Below are positions 35,201 to 43,635 of a stretch of 64,000 nucleotides of DNA, piece by piece (within the stretch, counting starts at the first letter, position 1; every line of letters begins with the position of its first letter). The position numbers and the translations under genes are program-made. Source of the stretch: Catenaria anguillulae PL171. Its lineage: Eukaryota; Blastocladiomycota; Blastocladiomycetes; Blastocladiales; Catenariaceae. A model generated the notes under the pieces. The model saw only the letters and a list, made by a program, of their open reading frames with translations. It made no database searches and had not been told where the DNA came from. The DNA is taken from assembly GCA_002102555.1 (NCBI GenBank), contig MCFL01000022.1, positions 310,001 to 374,000 of the forward strand. The letters are read 5' to 3'.

Positions 35201-35347
35201 AAATCGCTGAAGCACACCAAACGATCCATCAATCCAAATGCCAAACTCAAGTCTGTGACTCGGACCTGCTCGTTGTCACCGCTGGAGCTGGCGGCACGTC
35301 GAAAACAGCGCCTCGACGCAATTCGTGCCAAACATGCGCAAGTATAG
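32203..35347 (+). CDS. Multi-exon gene of unknown function inside the mobile unit
   Basis: Not recognised. The model is 32203-33306, 33372-33795, 33871-33942, 34005-34106, 34175-34923, 35168-35347 (876 aa). A simpler end is the stop at 34956 without the last exon (827 aa). The first 370 residues have an acidic, Pro/Asp-rich start (MDDDILQLLQDKDEQLERNL) and then a mainly helical region (AEWPTVAQLISRVLPYRVFQ, LGVPQWFSPDERLFGALIGN, ALECARHS-like helices). Exon 2 encodes a compact block (PFYFWLDCGLSAVLTHDGAD to FVKLFSDWIKQEQVDPEQND). Basic SKRGGKGKGRKRSSG resembles an AT-hook or nuclear signal. A Pro-rich minisatellite and a basic tail (ARRKQRLDAIRAKHAQV) end it. Introns are short and all in phase, so the gene looks functional. 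It may be cargo or a second gene of the element, or a host gene caught between two repeats. Confidence 0.6.
34431..34798 (+). repeat. 93 bp minisatellite coding a Pro-rich 31-residue repeat
   Basis: Three full 93 bp units and partial units at both ends encode A-V-Y-P-S-G-T-Q-A-A-W-Y-D-P-S-G-A-Q-A-H followed by GLPHALPPPPP. Units differ at only a few bases, so the array is young or kept homogeneous by unequal exchange. Confidence 0.92.
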
Positions 35348-35369
35348 GTGGCCCTTGATGTCGGGGAAC

Positions 35370-37982
35370 CTACAAACAACTGTTGGTTAATGCCGATTCC
35401 CCGCAGGAGAGCAAGCATAGTGGGACCAAAACGCACTCGCGAAACAACGACTTTGTCACTTCCGTCGCGACGGCAATGCATGTCACAATGTCACCGGCTG
35501 TCTCGTTCGAGATCCACTCGTTCTCAACATCCTTGACGTGGGCTTCTTGCTCTTCAATCATGTTCTTGAGCTGGGCGTCTTGGTCTGGTACGGCGGCGCC
35601 CTTCTTGGATGTGCCGGCGCCGGTGCTGGATGCACGGCCCTGCGCGGGCAGCCATGTCCTTGAGTGCCGTGAGCTCGGTGCGCGCGTGTTCGACTCGCAC
35701 GTCATGGTGCGCACACCAAGTCGTGAATGCGTCCTTGATGGCGGCCAGGGCGGGTAAGCCCGCTCAGCGTCGACAGGTCGCCGTACAGTGAACAGTTCGT
35801 AGAACTGGGCGCACAAACCAATGTAATGGCAAGTCGCCTCCACATCCTTTGGCAGGAATGGATACTCTGAGCGATTTTCAGCGGAAAAGAAAAAGTCGCG
35901 CATGGTGCGGACAAAGTCTGAGTTGAAAATGCCGACCGCGAGGCCAACATTCATCTTTGAACGGCCGTCAAGCTTGATGTGTGCGAGTGACAATGGGCGG
36001 CGCGTGGGACCAAGGTAACCTGATCTGCTGCTTACCAGGTACGTGACATAGACCTCGACAATCTCCCAGTCGGCGTAGCCATACCCGAGTTTATCGTAGT
36101 AGCGACTGGGCGGGTAGTAGCACGGAATCAAGATGCGGCCGCGGTTTGTGCAGGTTGTTCCGCAAGTTTTTGAAGACGTGTGTGAAATCGGGAATCCAGT
36201 GGAAACGTGCATGAGGAAAGCCCAAGTGCTTGCAAAAGGCCGACTTATTGACGCTGCCACTGCATATTCGAGTTCGGTGAGAAAACTGATATGTTGAACA
36301 GATTGGGAAGTGGAGCAAAGAATGAAATACGCACCCATCGGATGAAACAATGATGACGCGCATCCCCACATCTTCAATGTCCTGATGGCCCTTGAGATTT
36401 GCATCCGCATGAAGTTGGCGCACGACTTTGCCTGCAAAAAGTACATCAACGGCACTGGACGGCCCCCACTGAGAGAACGAACCATGAGCGCGAGCCCCAT
36501 CGTAGCAAGTGGGAGCTGGTCTGGGTTGTCTTGTGCCATGATAGCAGCATCAGAATCCGCAAACCCAAGCACCTCGCCGTTGCGCTTCATGAGCAGCGTG
36601 GCCGTGAGTGTTACCTCGTCGAGGTACATGAACAGAGTGCGCTGCAGTGCAGTCAACTTGTCCTTGTCCTTGCCGCTGAAGAAGCCGCTCGAGCAGAGTG
36701 TCCTTGAATCTTGGGTCGTCCAACGGGTCGAGTCCTGAGGTCTGGGCCATCTTGAGCCGTTCCGTTGCAAGCGTACGCTCAGTTGGGAGCGTGGGAATGA
36801 AGGTGCGAAGTGCCTGCAGAACAAGTTGAAGAGATCAGATCTGGTCCTTTTTGTGGTGCAGAAAATGAACATGGTCCCGCACTTGATAAGCTTTGGCGCT
36901 CCTGGAATGAATGAAGAGTGCAAAGGTCTTGATGTCGTCGGGAATCTCAAGGCCTTGGCCGTTTCCTTTTGAATGCGCATGGCGATTGGTGAAGTTTGAG
37001 GACGGAGAGCAGGAAGGGGTGTGCACGAAGGAACTGAGACAATTTCGGGTTGATGGCATCCAAATTGTCTGCAAAGTGAGGGTTTAATTTGCGCCGCCAG
37101 ACATGTAACTTGGTGCAAAAAGTTGAACGGTACTCATCCATGGAGCTCTTTGTAGCAGATTGCGTGGGCTTCGAGACTGGGGAAAAGGCGAATGGGAAGA
37201 TGGGTCAGTATCGCCAAAGCACAATGTGCCGACTCAGCACGACGGAGAGGACAAACACCCTTCAGCGGCGTGGTTTTGGAGCACGCAGGCGCTCAATGAC
37301 GGCTGGAAGCATTTTCTGGCGATTGGCGCATGGCACACAGCCAGAAAGCAGTTCCGCATAACCGATCGCGGATTTGTCTCGTGCTCAGAGCCATTGTGTA
37401 CAACGAGGATATTGTCGATAGATGCGGAGACGCTTTGGTCGTTTGAGCGTTGGTCGTTGATGGTGGTCAGGTTTCTCTCACGGAGAAGATCAATGCACTC
37501 CCCTTGTTGCGAGCACCGAGGCATGGACCAACGTTGATGAGAAAGCGAATCAGTCCTTCCACTTGAGAGCGAGAAATCTGAACCGAGCCCTCGTCCACAA
37601 GGTTTTTGCGACCGGTCCAATTCCGGGACAAAGCGGCCTATCTCGTTGAGCCGCCCAAGATGCTTGGATTGAAGGGGAAGGGGGCGCGATAGGTAGCGAA
37701 TGGAGACTTGCACGTCGCGAGCCAGGCACCCGGCATGTTGAGACGTACTGCCGAGCAAAACGAGGCGGGCGGAGCGGCTCGGGGACGCATCCGGATGCGA
37801 TTTGGACTTTATTTCGAAGGTCACGATCCCATGGTTGGTCGTTGGGGTGGTCGGCGCTCGCACAGGTGCGGGCATGGGCACAACTTGGGTCACAGCAAAG
37901 TCATCGCGCCCCGAGCACCACGTTTGTCGAGTTCTTGCTCGGCAAGGTCGGCAATAATTGTCTGGTACTGGGTCGAATTCAT
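35370..37982 (-). pseudogene. P-element/THAP9-type DNA transposase, frame-broken
   Basis: The ATG at 37982 (MNSTQYQTIIADLAEQELD) starts a series of open segments in all three frames that together follow the P-element transposase order. They include LHVWRRKLNPHFADNL, EIPDDIKTFALFIHSRSAKAYQ, TFIPTLPTERTL and MYLDEVTLTATLLMKRNGEV. Then come LALMVRSLSGGRPVPLMYF, AGKVVRQLHADANLKGHQ, MRVIIVSSDG (RNase H-like strand with its Asp), WIPDFTHVFKNLRNNL (the family's D-x-x-H-x-x-K-N-x-R-N-N-L block) and HIKLDGRSKMNVGLAVGIFN. An intron at about 36335-36261 (GTGCGT...TGCAG) joins SSDGG to SVNKSAFCKHLG. At least five frame changes occur; one is at a T5 run (about 36431-36435, MYF to FAGK), another at an A3 run (about 36140). 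No THAP zinc finger was found upstream. Fold and order are convincing; exact exon limits are not. Confidence 0.72.
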
Positions 37983-39189
37983 TGTGCGTTGGCTATACGG
38001 TAGCTGATGAGAGGCCGCAACTAAACCGGGTTGGGCGTCGCTGTCGCCCTCAGCTCGCCATGCCGGTGTCTCGCTACTTCGAACCAACTGCCAACGACAA
38101 CTCATTTGGGCTCATGGAGTCTTGGCTGCGCAAACGAGCGCATCCATGGACTTTGTGAATTTTGTAGCCACAGCACAATTCTTTTGCGACGACCCGCCTT
38201 CCTGTCCACCTCGTCCACGCTCAGCGAAGCCAACGCCGCCGCTCGACAACAATCCGAGTTGCACTGGTCGGCCACACCTGCCACGGGCGTCCACCATCGT
38301 AGCAGTTGCCTATGCGATTAGGGTACACCACTACACTCACTCATTCCAATACGACCCTGTCCTCCAGTATCCCTCCAGAACCAGAATCAATCACCCAGGA
38401 CCGCCGCTGGCCGCCATGCAAGCACACACTGGCGATCGAGTAACCCCCAGTCTCAGGCAAAAGCCTTGTACATACGTGCCACACACGGCTTGCTTGCCCA
38501 TGATCCGATTTGACCATGCACTCGCATTTCGCATTCCTCGCCTGCCGCCACGTCAAGCGCATAAATACCACAGTCAAGTTGTGGATCATGGATGTCAACT
38601 CAAGGTGCCGCCGTCATGCTAGGCAGTTGTACGCGGCAGGTGGCATCCAGCGCGGCAGTTCCGTTGTCGTTATCGGGTGCTACATGTCGAGGGATCGCTA
38701 TCCCACGTCCCTAACGTTACGCACAGCGTTACGCACCACCCTTGCCGTCGACCAGTTCCGCCTCTGGGGGTCCAATCCAACAACCGCGGGCGGCCGAGTG
38801 CGAATATGACGCTTCGTCATGTTGAGTAGATCTGGCGGCGCGGCATGCGTTGGGCAATGTGGCAGGTTGCATGGCGGATTCACCCTATGCGATTGTCGAG
38901 GGCGAGGCTCGTGCTTTGATACAGAGAGAGTCGGCGAGGGGGCGGTAACTTGAGCGGTGGTGTGCATGGACGAGGAACATATCGAGGTTCTCCAAGGGTG
39001 GAGGGCTGGTTGATGATAATAGAGTGGAGTCGCTAAAATTGGTCATGTTTCACTGTCTTGTTTACGGCACTTAATGTTCCGTGCTGAATGCATATCCATC
39101 TCTTCTTTTGGTATTCACTGCCAATATGTACGTCATTTGCGTTCAATCGGGGTTGGATAGCCCACCGGCCACCGATCCAAAAAGGAAAA
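37983..39189. other. Region between transposase start and right arm
   Basis: About 1.2 kb with short open frames only. Nothing resembling a THAP domain, a repeat unit or an RNA gene was recognised. It may hold the transposase promoter or an eroded N-terminal exon. Confidence 0.3.
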
Positions 39190-39635
39190 TGACGCAAAAC
39201 CCTTGTAGGGTTCGAACTCGGTCTACGTAACACCGATCCAGGCTCAGGTGCTTAACGGCTACACCAAGTTGTCATCTACTGTCATTGTCACTTGAGTCAT
39301 ATAAGTATGGCCGACCCGTTAGGTTGGAGTTGAGGGACAGGTTGGGAGACCGAGAGTGCTTGATTTGTGAAGTGTTGAATATATTCTCAGCATGTACAAC
39401 ATCGATGGTACATACATACATATGAGGGATGCAGGCGGAGGGGAGGTGGGGGGGGGGGGGGAAGGCAGTTCCGGTTTGCTTCCAGAAGCGCGGCACCAGG
39501 TATGGCGTGCACATCCACCGATTCCTGATTTGGGCTGTTCCGTTTGCCCGGAACAAGGGTGCTTACGGTCTGTTTCAAGTTGACCTCGGGATACCTTTAC
39601 GCTGGGATTTCAGACCCCATGTTATTAGTACCCCT
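39190..39635 (-). repeat. Right arm of the long inverted repeat (partner 31589-32070)
   Basis: Read on the minus strand it starts at 39635 with CAGGGGTACTAATAAC, identical to the left arm for 36 bases. CCGAGGTCAAC, CAAGCACTCTC, CCCAACCTGTCCCTCAAC, the CCAACCTAAC block and the tRNA-like segment follow in the same order. It contains a poly-G run (39448-39460) and a TACATACATACATATG run absent from the left arm. The sequence just outside the arm (GCCAAGACG) does not duplicate the sequence outside the left arm. Confidence 0.75.
39208..39268 (-). other. tRNA-like segment in right arm
   Basis: On the minus strand TTGGTGTAGCCGTTAAGCA (A-box-like) is followed by GAGTTCGAACCC (B-box-like), the counterpart of 31989-32050. 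Stems of a real tRNA do not form. Confidence 0.5.
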
Positions 39636-39640
39636 GCCAA

Positions 39641-39977
39641 GACGAATGGCAAGACGGATCTGGACCGGGCCCATGTCCCGACGAACCGCACATCGCCGGT
39701 TTCCAGTGTGCGGTCGAGCGGTGAACCAAGGCAGGCGTGGGAGCAATGTGGAGCAGAGGTCGGGCGACGGGTGGATCACGAGGTGGAGGGCAGTCAGGGC
39801 TGTTTCGACGGCTGCTGCTGCTGCAGGATCGGAACCCAAGGACGGAAGACGGCGGGTCTGCGGGTTTGTAGGACGGATGAGGCGGGCCGCGAGGATGAGG
39901 ACAGGGTCGACCAGCTCAAAGGGCAAGGCCTCCGTGTCCGTGTCGGTGACGACGGTGCAAGCATCTGTTGCCATCAT
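39641..39977 (-). pseudogene. Truncated 5' end of an F-box-like gene at the arm boundary
   Basis: Starting at the ATG at 39977 (or 39974), the frame reads MMATDACTVVTDTDTEALPF and ELVDPVLILAARLIRP, then an Ala-rich helix and HPSPDLCSTLLPRLP. The LPFELVDPVLILAAR block resembles the F-box-like starts of genes A-C (LPLELIESILL). The frame then runs into the outer end of the right repeat arm and stops, so no repeat domain follows. This fits disruption by the mobile unit, but no continuation was found beyond the left arm. Assignment rests on one short motif. Confidence 0.4.
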
Positions 39978-40678
39978 GCTTGTGGTGGTAAAATACACTG
40001 ATATGCTTGATTCATGCATTGAAATGTTATGGCTTGACGGTACACAGCTGCCGCCGTCGACGTGGCCACTATTGATCAATCAGTTGCGCATCGGTTGATC
40101 ATGCTCCACGATCTCAGTGAGCGGGCAGTCGGTCGGTGATGATGATGAATCACTCGGACTCGAACTCGAGCTCGGGTGCTTCGCGGGCGCCGGTGCCGCT
40201 CCGTGCACTTGGCGCAATCCGCCCCGCTCCGCTGCCGCGTCTCCGGGTTCCCGTCGTCGCCTCCCGGGCCGGGACTGGAAGCGCCCACCCGCCGCGTCTC
40301 CGCTCGCCGTGCCCGCCGCTTCCATAAAGGTTGATCCGTCCGAGACCTTGCAACTGTATCGGTATGTCCAACCTTTTGCCAGAGTCCCCATACCCTCGCA
40401 CGTTCACATCCGACCACGACTTATCCGATTCTGGCCAGATCCAACGGTCGTCAACTCTCGCCAGAGCCGGTTTCCCGACTTTGTCCGCTCCCGTGACTGT
40501 GATGCAACCTACTTGAATCTACCTACCAAGTGTGGTCGCTGGCGCATTTTCTGGGTCGCGTATAGCTCCCTATCACCCAGTTCGACCGCGATAGCCCGCG
40601 AAACGACTGCCTATGTACAAGCATCGAGAAAATTTGTTGGATCGGCGTTCGATCACTGATCAGTGCGCCGCTCGTGCC

Positions 40679-41781
40679 ATGAATCCGACCGTTGCCGCTG
40701 CTGCTTCCATGAAGAAACGTCCGACCACCCGTGCCGCCACCGTTGACGTCGACCCGCATGCTGAGGCGGAAGCCAAAGCCGACACTGCCGACACAGGTGC
40801 CGAGACAGGGCCGAAAGAAGACGTTTCTTTGCCAATGCCTCCAAACAAGAGACGCAAGCAGGCGGATACCAACTCTGGCAAAGCGGCGGCCGCCCAGACC
40901 TCTACCGAATCTGCTCCAATCATCATTGGCGACGATTCCGACTCGCTCTCTGGCTTGCTGGCAACTGCGGAATCATTGAGCGACGGCTCTCGACATGTTG
41001 CTCACAATGCAAAATCGTCCATTGCCCCAGGCGCAGGTCCTTGGTCAAACCTCAGCGGACCACGCGCAACGTCTCCCAATCATGTACGTTCATGCGACAT
41101 GTCTTGCGGACGCGGATTGAAAAAGCAATCACTGACGTCCATTGATTGCAACTCATGCCACACAGGCCGCCGACAAGACGCCTCTGGTTGGGGATTACCC
41201 AACAGCACGCCATGGAGCTGACGACTATTACTCGCCGTCGACCGCCGTATCGGCTTCCCGCACAGGCGGCCGGGATCGTTATTTTTCTGGCTCCTCGTCC
41301 TGCGCGGATTGCCACGATGACTGTCACCAATTCCCTGCAGGCGGGATGGGCGCTGCTGCCTATAATCCCGCGAGGGTAGCACAGTTTGCATTCGATCCGA
41401 GGCACATGGCTCCGGTCTTTCAACAACAGTACCCTGGTTTTCCCCCCTTCCTTCCTCCTTCGTCTTCCACTGCTGCGCCCATTGCCCAGACGCCCGAGGA
41501 GTTCATGTAATTGGCGTTGGCAACGGTCTGTTGTCTCAATTCTGACTGCCAACCATTACTGCCATTACTTTCTGACTCCCCCCTTCTCATTTTCTTCCAA
41601 TAGGACGAGTCACTGGACGCCTCAGTCGCAGCCAACGGTAACCAAGCAAGGCGTGGGGGCAGTGGTCGACGGCGGACACGGCATTTCGGCGCACATTGCC
41701 AGTAATGCGGCAAGCTTGGTTGAATCGATTTCCACACTTGGGATTTGGCATCCGCTCTTGCCTTTCTCAGCCGGATGCTAG
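40679..41781 (+). CDS. Nuclear-type protein of unknown function (member 1 of a local duplicated family)
   Basis: Not recognised. Exons 40679-41083, 41166-41506 and 41604-41781 join in phase. The protein has a basic/acidic disordered start with a nuclear-signal-like MPPNKRRKQ, a Cys/His cluster (CADCHDDCHQ) and a Pro/Phe-rich stretch. It then has TKQGVGAVVDGGHGISAHIA and SNAASLVESI, encoded by a segment repeated at 44701-44806. The present frame stops at 41781. Adding one T to the run at about 41742-41744 would continue it as LASALAFLSRMLAQRAPRQEK and SSSEDFLAMTAQLVRHLHVF, so the true gene probably extends further. Confidence 0.5.
41641..41742 (+). repeat. ~100 bp segment duplicated at 44701-44806
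   Basis: The segment ACCAAGCAAGGCGTGGGGG...GAATCGATT and its copy 3 kb downstream differ at roughly one base in eight, plus a poly-G length difference (five versus fourteen G). Both are in coding-like sequence, so this is a diverged duplicate of part of a gene. Confidence 0.85.
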
Positions 41782-42652
41782 CGCAACGTGCCCCACGTCA
41801 AGAGAAGATCTCGTCGTCGGAAGATTTTCTGGCCATGACAGCGCAATTGGTGCGACATCTTCATGTCTTTCGCAGTCGGTTCTTGAGTACTCACCACTCT
41901 TTCCTCCCGTAACAAACAGGGACACAGCAGCACAACGGGCCAACAAGCACATGCCAACGTCACCGGTCGGGCGAGTGGCATGCTGCCCGCCGGCTCAGCA
42001 ACTCGGTTCCGCGGGATGAACACTTGCTGCCGCCGGAAGATATGCAGTTGCTTCACCCAATACCAATGGCCATCTCATGATTGACCCTGCAGACGTGGCC
42101 TCGCCATCCGCCAAGTCAACGTCTGCGCAAGTTCCGACGGCGCTTCCATCATCCAATGATCCTACTTCTGGTACCGTGACCGCGGTGCCCAAGTCTGCCT
42201 CGCTGGATCAAACCGAGACTGGCGAGTCGATCCTGCTTTACATCCGGGCCTTTCTATTCCTGGACAACCTGTTCCCTGTGGCTATGACAAATGTGCGGAC
42301 ATTGACTGGACCACATGTATTTTGCATTCATCCATGTTGCCTTGTTGCGTTGACCTCATATTGTCGCTGACTCAAACCTCGTTTCGCAGCAGCAAGACAA
42401 TCATGGCGAGGAAGTCCGGCAAGAAGAAGTGATGAATCGACACGAAACCGTTTTCCCGACGATGGCAAGCAAGGAGGAAAACGAGTTCATGCCGCCCTTC
42501 CGCCTCAATCCCATTATTGCGCGACACTTCATCAAGCGCTATGGCTGGGTCCGGAATGACGCACCAATGAACCCACAACGTGCCCTGACCGATATTGCGC
42601 AGTCGGTGCGACTGCCGGATTTCTACACTGGCATCCCCGTGTAGACCAACTT
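41782..42652 (+). other. Coding-like fragments between the nuclear-type gene and the endonuclease
   Basis: Several plus-strand segments look coding but could not be joined: RDEHLLPPEDMQLLHPIPM (about 42018-42075), DQTETGESILLYIRAFLFLD (about 42209-42270) and a 71-residue frame 42429-42644 with FRLNPIIARHFIKRYGWVRN and ALTDIAQSVRLPDFYTGIPV. They may be further exons of the gene at 40679 or remnants. Confidence 0.35.
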
Positions 42653-43635
42653 TTGTCGTTCCATACGCGGACCCATGCACAAGGTCACACCGGCCCCACT
42701 GCCGACGCAACCGCTGCCGCCGCGCCCCAGCAGAGTCCAATCCACACCAAGCTGGCGTTCAAGAAGCTCGCTGACATGCCGAAATTCGGCGACACTGCCG
42801 AGTCGGTGCTCGCCTCCCTCAAGCAACACACAGTCTGGCACAAGTATCTCGTGAATGTGCCGGAGGTGTTCAAGATCAATGCCCACGCCAAAACGGCCGA
42901 CGGCAATTACACCTCCTTTATCCGGAAGTGGCGCGAAACCAACGCCTCGGGCCGTTTCCCTTCCTTCGCCGTGTACGCAGACGCACAGTTTCCCTCCACG
43001 ACGACTGCACGCGTCCAAGATTTGCGAAGCGAAACGTCTACATTGTTTATCTGTCCCTCCTTGTCCACTTTCGTCCCCAAGGCTATTCCATCGAACAGGT
43101 GGCTGGCATCATGGCAAAGGCCAAGCGTCAGTCACTTCAGATGTCGCATCTCTGCAACAACTCCTTATGTGTTGAGCCTAACCACATCATGTTTGAGTCC
43201 CAGGACAAAAACGTGTCTCGTAAACTCTGTGCTTCAACTTGTGTCCTTGCCGCTGCCAGCGATGGCATGTTGATTGATCTGTGCCCGCATTCGCCCGGTT
43301 GCATTTCTCCCGTCCGAGTTATTCCCGACGAGGCCCAACGCAGCATCGACGACCTTGACTTTGAAGGAGTCATGGCATGGATGCATTCACTTTTAGACCA
43401 CACCACCCCAATCCGTGCCATGGGACTTTCAAAACAGCTCGCCGATGCTCTTGTTTGTACCAACAAGGTCACGTATGTATCCTTCGGACAAGGTTACCAG
43501 TCCAAGGAGCAACATGCTGCAAACGGTCGCCCAAAACACCCATGGTGGGTTGGACGTTCAAGCGCGCGCCGATATCGTTGCCATGGGCCAGGACAGCCAA
43601 GGGCCTCAGCAGCGCGTTCCGCGGCGGGCTCTTGA
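42653..43635 (+). pseudogene. His-Me finger (I-PpoI-like) endonuclease-domain protein, one frame break
   Basis: The N-terminal part (LKQHTVWHKYLVNVPEVFKI, SFIRKWRETNASGRFPSF) is joined by a one-base frame change near the T-run 42990-42992 to RPRFAKRNVYIVYLSLLVHF and then MSHLCNNSLCVEPNHIMFES, QDKNVSRKLC and LCPHSPGCI. Relative to I-PpoI, the spacing of catalytic His, zinc ligands C/C/H, catalytic Asn and the next Cys is identical (H-x-C-x4-C-x4-H-x8-N-x5-C), and the last C-x-H-x3-C also fits. The distance to that last cluster is longer. The active site therefore appears intact. The frame then ends in sequence whose other frames also look coding (FRGGLLSHCVANLAYFVMRW). No proper start ATG is clear; 42777 is possible. 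It could be an active gene with one base missing or a decayed mobile gene. Confidence 0.6.

Noticed and set aside
31560-39660. Target-site duplication for the mobile unit
   Set aside because: The bases outside the left arm (TATCTCAT) and right arm (CCAAGACG) do not match in either orientation.
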